Shown here: piece by piece, positions 40,673-50,724 of the stretch
Layout of the letters: the number at the start of each line of letters is the position of its first letter
Position numbering within the stretch: position 1 is the first letter of the stretch
Assembly (NCBI GenBank): GCA_000507305.1
Contig: DF239282.1
Location: 238,937 to 302,936 of the forward strand
Length of the DNA: 64,000 nucleotides
Direction: 5' to 3'
From: Breviolum minutum Mf 1.05b.01
Taxonomy: Eukaryota > Sar > Dinophyceae > Suessiales > Symbiodiniaceae
Position numbers and translations under genes: made by a program
The notes under the pieces: generated by a model
Told to the model about the DNA's origin: nothing
The model's database searches: none
Seen by the model: the letters and a program-made list of their open reading frames with translations, nothing else

Positions 40673-40780
40673 ATCGATGAATCCGAACTGAGGACCTGTC
40701 CTGTGCGGTCGACTCAGCAAGATTTGGGGATGGGCATGGGGACGGGTGTTAACTTGGTCAACTCAGCCTTCCCAAAGTGA
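40673..40780 (+). CDS. Candidate terminal exon
   Basis: Acceptor ACTGCCCCACAG; reads IDESELRTCPVRSTQQDLGM and TGVNLVNSAFPK to a stop. Parent gene unknown. Confidence 0.4.
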   Translation: MDESELRTCPVRSTQQDLGMGMGTGVNLVNSAFPK

Positions 40781-40799
40781 AAAACTTGTAAGATTGGAA

Positions 40800-41763
40800 T
40801 CTAAAAAATGGCACCCTGGAATAGGATATTTGTTTGTTTTCAGTAGATATATACTATGATTCTATTGCTATATTATATATTTATATGTATACAAGTTTTT
40901 GGGTTTCCATGTTAAACTTGGACTAACTAGGCAGCCGGCATAAAAACTCCCAGGATCCCAACAGCAGCTGGACTACAGGATCCCAACATGACATTGTAAT
41001 GCTCACCTGCTTGTGGGGTGCCATATGTACAAACCCTAAGTGATGGTATATTTAAATTGACACCAGTTAAACTGGAAGGTCCAGGTACATGCGATCAAGT
41101 TGTTAGTTCATGCTTTTGGTGAAGCCTGGCTTGCCACCCCAAAAGAGTAGTTTTGGATTGCGGAATCGAGCCCCCTGAATGATATGTTTTTTTTAAAACA
41201 TTAAACATCACTAGGTAAGGTGATGTTTGGAACAAGAGAGAAGTGAAAATATACCAATCTTGACCAACATAGCCCCTTTTTTAATGGGGAAATCTCCGTA
41301 GAAACCCTATATTTTCATGTATAGTTTAAGTAGACTGGGTACATATGAGTGAATTATAGGTACCGTTGCAAGACCTCACCTCAAAAAGCGTCTTGCAATA
41401 AGGGAAGAACCTTTTTTGGGGGAGTGAATTCCAGGTTGGGTGAGGTAGTTCTCATATCATGATTTTGTCCAAATAGATGCTTTCAATCTTCCATGTCCTT
41501 GTGGATATTTCTTCACACTGGGAGGATCATGAATGCCAACGAACCTTGCCAGTACTCCCCTGAAAATTCACAGATCCCCTGAAAAATGATGGTTGGAAGA
41601 TGAAATTTCCTTTCAAAATGGTTCCTTCTAGGGGGGTCGACATGTTTGATAAACCTTTCTTTGGGAAATCCCCTTCGTTTTTTTGTTTTCACATGGCAAC
41701 CCACATTGTTTTCACAGAGGATCAAGGAAACATCCCCCAAAACCCACCATGGAACCCTCCAAA
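40800..41763. other. Interval without a supported gene
   Basis: TA-rich patch near 40860; a C-like remnant near 41555-41640. A plus ORF (41600-41983) is antisense to the better minus frame at 41764. Confidence 0.45.
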
Positions 41764-41962
41764 TTATGGTGAATTTTGCGTCCATGTTTCCTCCAAGGCG
41801 GCAATTTTCAGGTTCCAGCCTTTTGTTTTAAGAAGGTGTAGTGTGAAATCACCACATTTTTTGGGGAAGTCGGAAACTCTCAGCTTTATCTCATCCAAAC
41901 CCTTGCATGTTGAGGTCACAACTTGGATGCGTTGCAGTTCCTTTGGTTTTGCAACCAAAAGA
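41764..41962 (-). CDS. Candidate terminal exon, minus strand
   Basis: After GGTTTTCCAG it reads LLVAKPKELQRIQVVTSTCK, GLDEIKLRVSDFPKKCGD and FTLHLLKTKGWNLKI to a stop. No family is recognised. Confidence 0.45.
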
Positions 41963-42638
41963 CTGGAAAACCTCGATGTCTGAAGCAGAAGGGAGCGTTT
42001 GTTTGTTTGTTTGTTTTCAGTTAATCTCAGTGTGTGTTTTTCAGTGTGTGCCAGCACGTTTGGAAGTGTGGTGTATATAGATGTACCTATACGGATTTAT
42101 ATATGTATCTACATCTTTATTTATTCTATTCGTTATTTATTTATTCATTATTCATTACTATTTTTTTAGAGGCTAGTAGCCCACCAAAACCTACTAACTA
42201 TGTACTAAGTTCCTGAGACATCCCAGGGTGAAACCAAACAAATCATGTCCGCTTTTGACTCCGCCACTCTAGAAATAATGTTCGAGTGGGAAAAGGCGGA
42301 CAATCAACATCATCTCTTTCCAATCCCATAGCATCCATGTACAATATAGTCACCTACATTAGTTACATTGGACCTACAATTACCATAAAAATCAACCAAA
42401 CGCAGGTAAATAATTACGTATAATTTTACCATACATGCTATGAGATTTGTTTCGATACCCAGGTGTTGTTTTCGTTTCGTTTGTTTTGTTGGCCATGTGT
42501 ACAACCCACTTTTGCTATTGTGCTAAGAGCGGTATAGTATCAAACAATGTCGAAAAAGTTCTCTTTTTGGTGGTTGAAACCTTATCTTATCGCAAACAAT
42601 TGCCGACATCTACCCTCCAGGGTTTTTAACATATCCAG

Positions 42639-42826
42639 CCGGGGCACTTTTTGAGTGGATGATTTTCTCAAGTCGGAGTTTGTGTGATCATTCCCTGGAG
42701 AGTAATCCCATTAGAAACTCTCAAAAAGTGACTGGTTTTGTTTGCGAGGGGATTCGGCTGTTTCTTGAGATGTCACCTGACTCCTCTCCGAATTGTTCCC
42801 TCCAATATTACTTTCCTTTCATTTAG
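42639..42826 (+). CDS. Candidate terminal exon
   Basis: Acceptor TTTAACATATCCAG; reads GALFEWMIFSSRSLCDHSLE, SQKVTGFVCEGIRLFLEM and SPDSSPNCSLQYYF to a stop. A G-type repeat lies upstream at about 42328-42444. Confidence 0.45.
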
Positions 42827-42975
42827 GGTAATTTTCTACTTCCATGATTATGGGAGAAATGGTATATAGAAACTGGACATTGCTGATGATGACCTATTCC
42901 CACACCGGTCTGTTGGTTGAATGCCAGTGTTTATAATAACACGCGGTATCCAATGAGTCCAGCATCATATATCCA

Positions 42976-43125
42976 ATGAGTTTGGTTAGCGGATTGGTTG
43001 TGCATATCCTTTCCCATAGTTTCCGTCTAATAGTTTTTGCGTGCCAAGAACCCAATGCCATCACCTACCCCCGGCGACAAGCAAGGAACACCCTCTTCTT
43101 GAAGGCTCCTTGGCATAGCCATCAG
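42976..43125 (+). CDS. Candidate exon
   Basis: Reads CQEPNAITYPRRQARNTLFL and KAPWHSHQ and ends CAG-GTTTCA. The early part (LVSGLVVHILSHSFRLIVF) is hydrophobic. Confidence 0.35.
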
Positions 43126-43247
43126 GTTTCAGATGCTGAAATGCATTCCGCGACGGTTGAGAACTCCTTTGTGACCTCGTTTTTTTTTTTGTGTTGGGTC
43201 TTCTTCAGGAAAAAGGTGGATCATGCAGGATCATAGAACCTCCTCCT

Positions 43248-43351
43248 ACCCTCCTAAAAGTAACACAACACCTGCAAAAAAGGTGGTTGGGAGACAATCC
43301 TTTTGGGAAGGCCCATTGTCAGGGGGCAAGCTGCTAGTTTTAGGGAGGGTA
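43248..43351. mobile_element. MITE-like element C
   Basis: TACCCTCCTAAAAGTAACAC ... GCTAGTTTTAGGGAGGGTA. Confidence 0.75.
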
Positions 43352-43370
43352 TATATATATATATTATATA

Positions 43371-43460
43371 CCTGAATCCTCCAAAGGTGTGAAATTTGAG
43401 CCCCTGAACCACCAAAAACAGACCCAGGGGCTGAAATTTGACACCCTTGGAGGATTCAGG
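43371..43460. mobile_element. Foldback element I, 36-bp arms
   Basis: CCTGAATCCTCCAAAGGTGT at the left is inverse to the right end CACCCTTGGAGGATTCAGG. The loop contains CCACCAAAAACAGACC. A relative lies at about 23769-23850. Confidence 0.8.
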
Positions 43461-43751
43461 TATATATAAAGGCAAGATATACATTGGTATGTGATTTTAC
43501 CTAAGTGGTATTTGCCCATTAGGGGGTCAATCCAACTCGCAAGAAACAATCCATTGACCCCGAGGGTGAACAGCCCAAGGAGTCTGAGTTGTATAGTTAC
43601 TACAACTTTTTTCCCAAACTTATCCATGTGTGATATGTTTATCTGATTTAAGTATGTACCTGCAATTAGTCCAAATTTTGAGCACAAGGTATGTATGCAA
43701 AAAAAAACTGGATCATTTGTAGGCCTGCATCTTCGTCGTATGACGTATTGA

Positions 43752-43840
43752 GGCCTATTCCAATCTGCACGTTTGCGTCAAGAAGTTGGTGCTGTGTGTC
43801 AAGCACTTCGGCAACAACAAAAACACCCCAAGGTGGACAG
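43752..43840 (+). CDS. Candidate exon abutting a MITE
   Basis: Reads GLFQSARLRQEVGAVCQALR and QQQKHPKVD, Gln-rich and helical. Element B begins five bases after its apparent end. Confidence 0.4.
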
Positions 43841-43845
43841 TATAT

Positions 43846-43948
43846 GGGTGTTTCCAAAAATAGGGGCTACCCCCAAGTCATCCATTTTAATAGGGTTTTC
43901 CATTATAAACCACCCATTTTGGGGGTACCCCTATTTTTGGAAACACCC
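43846..43948. mobile_element. MITE-like element B
   Basis: GGGTGTTTCCAAAAATAGGG ... CCCTATTTTTGGAAACACCC, bordered by TATA on both sides (a TA-type target duplication). Confidence 0.85.
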
Positions 43949-44084
43949 GTATATTGTCATTAACCTGCCTCTTTTCGCAAGTACAACACATGCTGACTTA
44001 AGCAATATGTAAGGGCTTATGTGTTCAGGCTTACCTTTTATGTAAGGTCATCACAAACCTCCAAAACAGGAACAGAACCTCCAG

Positions 44085-44258
44085 ATGAAACGTCCGACCG
44101 GCCGCAGTGCGAGCATGTTGTATTTTGATTTGGATGAGGACCACGATCTGGTTTACTTGGCCTTCCGGCCGGTTGAGATGTTATGTCCGATAACCGTAAA
44201 CACATCACATGTCGGTGACAGTCTGAGTCATACGGAAAGATCAGGCACAAAGAGTTGA
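44085..44258 (+). CDS. Candidate exon or small gene
   Basis: Fifty-seven codons from ATG: MKRPTGRSASMLYFDLDEDH, DLVYLAFRPVEMLCPITVN, to a stop. CTCCAAAACAG just upstream could be an acceptor. The antisense frame (44262-44038, TTCSHCGRSDVSSGGSVPV) is also protein-like. Confidence 0.4.
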   Translation: MKRPTGRSASMLYFDLDEDHDLVYLAFRPVEMLCPITVNTSHVGDSLSHTERSGTKS

Positions 44259-44338
44259 CCACGATTGCGCGTTTCAGTCAAAATCTTCTGTTAACATTCG
44301 CGTTAAGATTCCAAGATGTTTGAATGAGTGAGTTGTAG

Positions 44339-44454
44339 CGCCATTGGGGGTTCATGCTAACCATGAGCTGGTGTTTTTTTGCTGGGATTACAAGGTACAA
44401 ACAGAGGCCTACACAAGTTGGTATGCAAAGCAAGCTGCTTTGAGTCTTCAATAA
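44339..44454 (+). CDS. Candidate terminal exon
   Basis: After GTGAGTTGTAG the frame reads PLGVHANHELVFFCWDYKVQ and TEAYTSWYAKQAALSLQ to TAA. Confidence 0.45.
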
Positions 44455-44524
44455 ATATATGATGCGGAATCTTAATAGCTAATACAGAGCCCTTTACCTT
44501 GCAAAGGCCTTATTTTTTTGGCAG

Positions 44525-44665
44525 GGGTATATAACTCTGGCGGTGTAATCTTCTCGGATTCCCTTGACATGATGCTCCAGAAAAGGAAACTCACTCTTGA
44601 CACAAGCAACTTCACAGAGGATACTATCGAAGAATTCAACTGTTCCTTTCTGGAGTTCTTAAAAG
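44525..44665 (+). CDS. Candidate exon
   Basis: Strong acceptor TTATTTTTTTGGCAG; reads YNSGGVIFSDSLDMMLQKRK, LTLDTSNFTEDTIEEF and NCSFLEFLK; ends AAAG-GTTTGT. Convincing coding composition. Family unknown. Confidence 0.5.
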
Positions 44666-44854
44666 GTTTGTTTTCATTTCGATGAATACCATGTAAAAAC
44701 GCACATGTTACCTCCACCCTCCCAAAAACTAGTTGAGAGGGCATGTTCGCCAAAAAACTTTCCTTTTCAGGTTGGTGAAAAGCTCATATAAATAGGAAGT
44801 AGTTTCAAATCATATTTATATATATAGTGCAGATTTATATTTATATATCCATTG

Positions 44855-45060
44855 GATGAAGTTTGAGTTGTTTGAGTTGTTTGAGTTGTTTGTTTGTTTG
44901 TTTGTTTGTTTGTTTGTTTGTTTGTTTGTTTGTTTGTTTGTTCGTTTGTGCGTTTGTTCGTTTGTTCGTTTGTTCGTTTGTTCGTTTGTTTGTTTGTTTG
45001 TTCGTTTGTTTGTTTGTTTGGTTTTGTTGTGTTTTGTTTTGTTTTGCTTTATTTTAGTTG
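44855..45060. repeat. (TTTG/TTCG)n array
   Basis: GTTTGAGTT repeats pass into TTTG repeats with interspersed TTCG and end in TTTTG. All frames across it are artefacts. Confidence 0.9.
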
Positions 45061-45073
45061 TTTTTTTTTTGAG

Positions 45074-45273
45074 ACTCGGGGAAGGTACCCAACTTGTTTG
45101 CTCCACTGGCATCAGCCACTAGGCATTGGGCCAAGCGGGAGAAGATTTGCGGTTCACAGAAGCGACATCTCTCCACGCACCTCGATGGTTCGACCAAACA
45201 CAAGGGCAGAAGTTGCGCCTGTTTCTTGCGTGGCAGCCCTTATATTTTGATGATATCTATCATTGATACTTAG
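45074..45273 (+). CDS. Candidate exon, possible nucleotidyltransferase central-domain piece
   Basis: After T12-GAG the frame reads VPNLFAPLASATRHWAKREK and ICGSQKRHLSTHLDGSTKH to a stop. RHWAKREKIC recalls the VKxWAKxRxI motif of Cid1-like enzymes, and the strand is right, but it is far (5.4 kb) from the last secure exon. Confidence 0.35.
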
Positions 45274-45450
45274 AATGATAGCATGGAATCTTTGGAATGC
45301 AATTCTAATACATGATGTTTCTTTTTGGGTATTTCCTGTGAAATCATTGGAAATCTCAGTATGATTTAGTAACTCTATTGAATTTAAGTGGTTTGAATTT
45401 CGTTCCCTACTGCGAGTTGCCAACGTGAAAACGCAATTCCAAATGGATCC

Positions 45451-45573
45451 CTATGTTGCGACGTGGGGTTTCCCATGAAAAACGCTAGTGACTGCGGGGG
45501 GACCATCTAGGATCGTCCAAGCACCACGGATGCTCCGAAGATCGGCAACAACTTCCACCATTTCATCGGCGGT
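45451..45573 (-). CDS. Candidate terminal exon, minus strand
   Basis: After CCACAGCTGGTTAG it reads TADEMVEVVADLRSIRGAWT and ILDGPPAVTSVFHGKPH to a stop. May pair with 46360-46508. No family is recognised. Confidence 0.5.
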   Translation of the reverse strand, partial: TADEMVEVVADLRSIRGAWTILDGPPAVTSVFHGKPHVAT

Positions 45574-45807
45574 CTAACCAGCTGTGGAAATATCATACTC
45601 AGCTCGTTGACTTCAATGAGTTCAGTTACCTTTTTACGACTTTAGAGGATTGAAGAGTTCAGATTCACAAGCCAAACTCTCATCCAGTTGGATGATCGTG
45701 TTATTGCCAGACCCCGGAGATTTTTTATTTTTTATTTGACCAAGTATTCTGTACTTGTATTTTCCAGGTGAAGCAGATTAATTTGAGAAGAATAAAAGAG
45801 CAATGTC

Positions 45808-45912
45808 ATGGAATTTGAGAAGAATAAAAGAGCAACCAGATTACCTGTAAAATTATGTGATATGAATTATGGGCCCAAGGAGACTTCCGATCTTGGAAAG
45901 CATCATTTTCAG
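45808..45912 (+). CDS. Candidate exon
   Basis: Reads LPVKLCDMNYGPKETSDLGK and HHFQ and ends CAG-GTTTCA. A 22-base direct repeat (AATTTGAGAAGAATAAAAGA) at 45783 and 45812 overlaps its start. Confidence 0.35.
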
Positions 45913-46173
45913 GTTTCATGTGTGTTGTTTGGTGGTCTATCAGTTTTGTTCCTGAGTCATTCACCAGGTTTTCACACGAACCAACCCTCAGGAGATTTTA
46001 AATACCCATCCTACTCCCAACAAAAGAGGGGTACATGCGTATACCACTTATGAGCATTCAGCCAATGGTTGGGTTGTCAAAGGTTAGTGGTGGACTCTAG
46101 GACATCCTTATCCCATAGGGTGTTTCCACCCACCAAACATCTAACATAGGTCCATAGACTCTGTCCACCAAAA

Positions 46174-46276
46174 TGAATGAACCAACCATTTAGTGAATCA
46201 ACCAACCATTGGCTGAATCAACCAACCATTGACTGAATCAACCAACCGTTGGCTGAATCGATCAACCGTTGGCTGA
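46174..46276. repeat. 20-bp minisatellite, about five copies
   Basis: Unit TGAATCAACCAACCATTGGC with few changes. Confidence 0.9.
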
Positions 46277-46359
46277 AGAAGGTGTAATCCATTCCTTTTA
46301 AATTTTAGTATGTATTTATATCTTAACCATCCACCAGCAGAACTAGACTCCATTCATAC

Positions 46360-46508
46360 CTCAACTTCCGAGGTATGCCTTGACGTTGATGGTCACTTGA
46401 ATTTTGTGTTGGTGCAGGTTGTGGTTGTGGTGGTTGGTGTTGTTGGACTTGTTTGACAGAGGTTGTCACATTTGTATACTGTCTCAAGTCTAATTGATTT
46501 ATATACAT
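46360..46508 (-). CDS. Candidate exon, minus strand
   Basis: Reads DLRQYTNVTTSVKQVQQHQP, PQPQPAPTQNSSDHQRQ and GIPRKLR, ending TTGAG-GTATGA. The Gln/Pro-rich linker composition could be low-complexity. Confidence 0.35.
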
Positions 46509-47106
46509 ATGTATATATATATATACATACGTGTTTGCTACTTTCCTGCCCCCTCAAGTTTTTTTTTTGTCAGGATTTTTTCTTCTTGCGGTGTACTAAA
46601 AGTCGAAAAGGAAAGACATAGTGTTGGATAATTTTGAGACATCCCCTTGTGTCAACCATTAGTTTGCGATACCTTCCCCTGGCTGCAGCGTTTTGGTGAA
46701 AGTGGCTGATTTTTGTTGCTTGAAGACATTCCATTTGGATCGTTGACTACAGAGTTTTATTGGGCATTCCCTGTAATCCTTTAAAATGAGAGTTGTTTAA
46801 AGATTAAGGGGGTTGCTTAACGAAACTCCTATAACTTTGACTTTACTTGCCATTTATTTATTTTTCGTGGAGGACACAGGTAGTTTTTACCCTGGATGCA
46901 TTGTACATGTATATGTTTATATAGTGGAAGTGTATTGTACGTGTGTATATATATATGCTATTACATGTGTATATATATATATAGTTATAAATCTATCAAG
47001 TGGATTATACCTCGCTTCTGAATGAGGTTAGTCTCAGGTAGTTATCGCCGCTTATAGATGAGATTGGATACTTCCTTTCTCAAAAAATCAACCTTTGAAG
47101 GAATGC

Positions 47107-47214
47107 GCACTCAAAATTGTTTAAGTACCAAGTAGTTCTCCGCGATGCGTTCTTTGCCCCCCTTGAAAACCATCAGTTGCTTGTGCTCCACTGTGAAGCC
47201 GGAACCGTGCCCAG
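47107..47214 (+). CDS. Candidate exon 1 of a two-exon model
   Basis: Reads FKYQVVLRDAFFAPLENHQL and LVLHCEAGTVP; ends CCCAG-GTGATT with two leftover bases. The left limit is unknown. The interval 46510-47100 before it is TA-rich without a supported gene. Confidence 0.45.
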
Positions 47215-47232
47215 GTGATTTTCTTTATGCAG

Positions 47233-47398
47233 GTTCATCACAACTGGACGCTCAGATGCACATTCCAATCAGCGTTCTACCACCAGATTTACCATCAATT
47301 TTGACGTTGAAGAATTCATGACGAGAAAGCAAATGTCAGGGGTGGTTCATTGCATCACCACATATCAATTCAAGAACTCATGTTTACCACTTTGGTAA
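47233..47398 (+). CDS. Candidate exon 2 of a two-exon model
   Basis: Acceptor TTTTCTTTATGCAG; in phase with 47214 it reads RFITTGRSDAHSNQRSTTRF, TINFDVEEFMTRKQMSG and VVHCITTYQFKNSC, then a stop or the donor TTTG-GTAAAA. The intron is only 18 bases long as drawn, so either the true junctions differ or this is one broken frame. Another exon-like end (NAYEQSNVKKRWPT, 47481-47528) follows. Confidence 0.4.
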
Positions 47399-47585
47399 AA
47401 GGTGGTACTAGGGACTCACCATTCCAGAAAGGTCACTCCAAAAATATTCAACCATGACAAGATGCATCAACATTTCCCAGCCAAATGCCTACGAGCAGTC
47501 GAATGTCAAGAAGCGTTGGCCGACTTAGGATGCTGCCATGCTTGCCTACCTATAGTTTCTTGGATTTTGTTTGGAGAAAAAACAT

Positions 47586-47700
47586 CTGGTTGGTGGCAAC
47601 TCAAATATTTTTCTTTAGACATTTCACCGCTATCCTTGGGGAAATGAACCAAATTTGACGATCATATCTTTCCAATTGGGTTGGTTCAACCACCAACTGG
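47586..47700. mobile_element. MITE-like element D
   Basis: CTGGTTGGTGGCAACTCA ... GGTTCAACCACCAACTGG. Confidence 0.8.
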
Positions 47701-48148
47701 ACTTGGTGTCTTGGAATATTTTTTTGCAACATTCACCTACTTTGGAGTTGGCGAAACAATAATATGGTCGATGTTCTCAGCTAGGCTTACAGCCTCACCC
47801 CAATGCATATAATGCATGGAAAACAGTGAGCAGTTTTCCCTTCCAAAAAGAAGTTGTCGCAAGTTTGTGTGTTTGTGTGCGTTTTCAATCTGTTTTATTC
47901 AAGTGACTGATTGCTTCCTTGGTGGGTTAGAGTTGATGCTCCAGCATCACAACATGACTTTGAGATCTTTTGGGCAAAGTGACAAAGCACAAACAACCAG
48001 TAACCAGCATTAGTCATGTCATTGCATTCATGCCATCACGATTCATGACGTGACCAGAATCAGTGGACAAAACCGGCTTATATAAATCTGTTCAAACCAA
48101 CAGAAGATGATTAGAATCACTTTGGGAATAGTTCTTTTCCCCCTGAGT

Positions 48149-48264
48149 TACCCTCCGAAGTTTAACAGCTCGCCCCTGAAAAAATGATGCTGGGAAGACA
48201 AGCCTTTCCATATTGGGGCCCGGTAACTTTTCAGGGGTTTTTGCTGTTAAACTTCCGGAGGGTA
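48149..48264. mobile_element. MITE-like element C
   Basis: TACCCTCCGAAGTTTAACAG ... TGTTAAACTTCCGGAGGGTA, near-perfect termini. Confidence 0.85.
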
Positions 48265-48325
48265 GCCCAAATTTTGGTTGGGTTTTGGTAAGATTCTGTA
48301 TCTCATCTCCTTCAAAATTCTCCAG

Positions 48326-48570
48326 GTTTTGGACCCGATTGGGTTCATGATGACATCAAGCAGAAGCTTGGCAAAACACACTGGGGGGGTTGTTTTGCCA
48401 AGCGAGTCACACCGTGTCGCCACGGATTTTTTTAAAGGTTTTCCAGCTATCCGATCGAAGCCTGGGATCAGCAGGTGTTTGGACCGGGTCCAAACACCTA
48501 CTCACAAAGTATGTGGAAGACTAGGGAATTGTTGTTTAGTTCTGTAGAAAAAGATGCACATCATATTTAG
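48326..48570 (+). CDS. Candidate exon with one in-frame stop
   Basis: Acceptor TTCAAAATTCTCCAG; reads FGPDWVHDDIKQKLGKTHWG and GCFAKRVTPCRHGFF, a TAA at 48433, then in the same frame YPIEAWDQQVFGPGPNTYSQ and MWKTRELLFSSVEKDA. Two perfect hairpins lie inside (48366-48403 and 48473-48499). Either two exons or a nonsense change. Confidence 0.4.
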
Positions 48571-48768
48571 CATATGTATGAAACACTCCGTATGTACATG
48601 TACATGTACATTTTTTTGAGATAGTATATGTAATATGTGTGTGTGAGATACCTACTATCGCTGGATACCTTCTATCGAGATCCGATGTTCATAGGCAAAA
48701 CGATTCACAGCCTTGCCCGCCTTTGGGGGGGTGGAAATTTGGCAAAAGTTCTGGAGATTCCTGATTTT

Positions 48769-48866
48769 CTAGGTGGTGGCAACTCAAACATGTTTTAATG
48801 TTCATCCCTATTTGGGGAAATGATCCACTTTGACTAGTATTTTTCAGATGGGTTGAAACTACCTAT
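48769..48866. mobile_element. MITE-like element D, right end diverged
   Basis: CTAGGTGGTGGCAACTCAAA ... GGGTTGAAACTACC. From 48870 to 49420 there is a further C-like variant at 49205-49292 and no clear gene. Confidence 0.7.
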
Positions 48867-49423
48867 ATAATCCTATATAGCTTTATATTGGGGGAGGGGT
48901 TCCTTCCCAAAAAAAAATCACCTGATACTTGTAGTTGGTGAGGTCGAAGTTTCAGAACCCCATGGTTGCAAGGTTGTCGTTTACCCAGATGAGCCAGAAA
49001 ACATATGATTACAGTATATGCCTATATGCCTATAACCTTTGACATGCTTGGTTGATTTATGTAAGGATTAATTGGGAAAATGATGCTTCCCCCTTTTTTT
49101 GTAGATTATTTGATTGCCCTCCTTAGATTAGTGTCCTCTTTGGCGCACTACGAGGGGGTGTTTGATTCTCAGTATGGGAATCCTGATGTAAGACTATCAG
49201 ACTATCAGTCCTGGAAACTAACATGTCCCTTCCCAAGGTGGTTGGGAAGATGATTTTCCTTTCCCAAAGGTTGGATATGTTAGTTCCCTGGACAGAAATG
49301 CGCTGGAATTCCGTCTTTCTTGCCTGAAAAAACGCACCGACATCATCACATCTTCACTGGTTATTCAACACACCTTCCAGAAAAGGATTTCTCGATGAGA
49401 CACCAGCATTTTGGTGTTTTCAG

Positions 49424-49492
49424 GATTACGTGGCCAATACCATCGCCTGTGCAATTGACAAGGTGGGATGTGGAAGAACAAGCCTGGGATGA
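49424..49492 (+). CDS. Candidate terminal exon
   Basis: Acceptor TTTGGTGTTTTCAG; reads DYVANTIACAIDKVGCGRTS to a stop. A second frame stays open to 49531. Confidence 0.35.
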   Translation, partial: DYVANTIACAIDKVGCGRTSLG

Positions 49493-49559
49493 TGTATTTT
49501 CATGTGTGTTCCCCGATGATTCCATTTTTTAATTTAAACAAACATCGACACCACAATTG

Positions 49560-50413
49560 AAATCATTGTGAGTAGATCATCAATATTCTTGTTGATTTCC
49601 GAAAAGAGAGTAGGAACTTGATCTATACTCTATACTGTATATACGTTCATATTTGCATAAAGAAATATTTGTTATATACATTTGAATTACTACTGATCAT
49701 ATGATCATCATCTAAAATGTTCCTCTTGAAATTGAAAATATATCTCAGCCAAAAAAACAAGTGTATGTGCATTTCTGTTAAACAACTGGGACCTGTATAA
49801 ACATCTAAAATCACAATAGCTGACATCACGCAGCCGACTATGAGTTGACATCAGGGACAGTGTCCGCGGGTCAGTTTTATCAACGCACACACACACACAC
49901 AATTGAGACACAGCAAAATTAGGGAAATCACGCCAATGGAAGAACACACACACCTTCAACCCGAACACACACACACACACAAAAAACATAAGTCACCACA
50001 CACGAACATCCTACCAAGAAATTCTTCGAAAAAGAACTTTCCCAACAAAACTGGCTGGCCCTTAGGGAAGTTTCGGGAAGTTTCATCCCCCTCATCACCA
50101 TGTATGGTTCGTATGACGTATGAACTTCCCTACTACTTGGATGTCGGAAGTGAGGATCAGTCATAACCCCAACATACCCCATTTATAAGTAGGTTACAGT
50201 AGTTAACACCATTTATATACTACTTCCTAGGATATCCCAAGTATACGGGCCACCCAACGTTAAACTTTCGACAGGTTACTCTATGATTTCTTTTGCTTCT
50301 ATGCATCCGACTTTCTTTGGAGTGAAGAAGTCGTCTCAGTCCGTCTCGGTCGCAGGTTGGAATCAGATGGAACTCGGGGAGTAGACGGGGTGGGGTTTTC
50401 CAATTGAACTGGA
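49560..50413. other. Interval without a supported gene
   Basis: TA-rich DNA near 49630, (CA)n tracts at 49885 and 49965. ORFs across the CA tracts are artefacts. Confidence 0.5.
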
Positions 50414-50550
50414 TGATCCAACATGTGATTTATGGTTGGAATTAAGGTTGCAAATATATGATCCAACATTTGATTTATGGTTGAAATTAAGGTTGCAAAT
50501 ATATGATCCAACATTTGATTTATGGTTGGAATTAAGGTTGCAAATATATA
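50414..50550. repeat. 45/46-bp minisatellite, three copies
   Basis: Unit GATCCAACATTTGATTTATG plus GTTGAAATTAAGGTTGCAAA. The minus-strand frame across it translates as repeats of MLDHIFATLI, probably fortuitous. Confidence 0.9.
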
Positions 50551-50724
50551 CAGTATATATATAAATTTAGCAGTATTGTAGTGTAAGATGTTGTATTTGG
50601 AAATTTGGATGGTTTAGTTTAGTGCACTTGGAGTTTGAACATTGATCATGTTCACTGATGTCAAATCATCAAGTCTTGTCTGAAAAAAACAAGATGTTGG
50701 CGCAACATGAGGAAAAACACACAA

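Noticed and set aside
44816..45122. ORFs of about 90-118 codons on both strands
   Set aside because: Simple translations of the TTTG/TTCG array.
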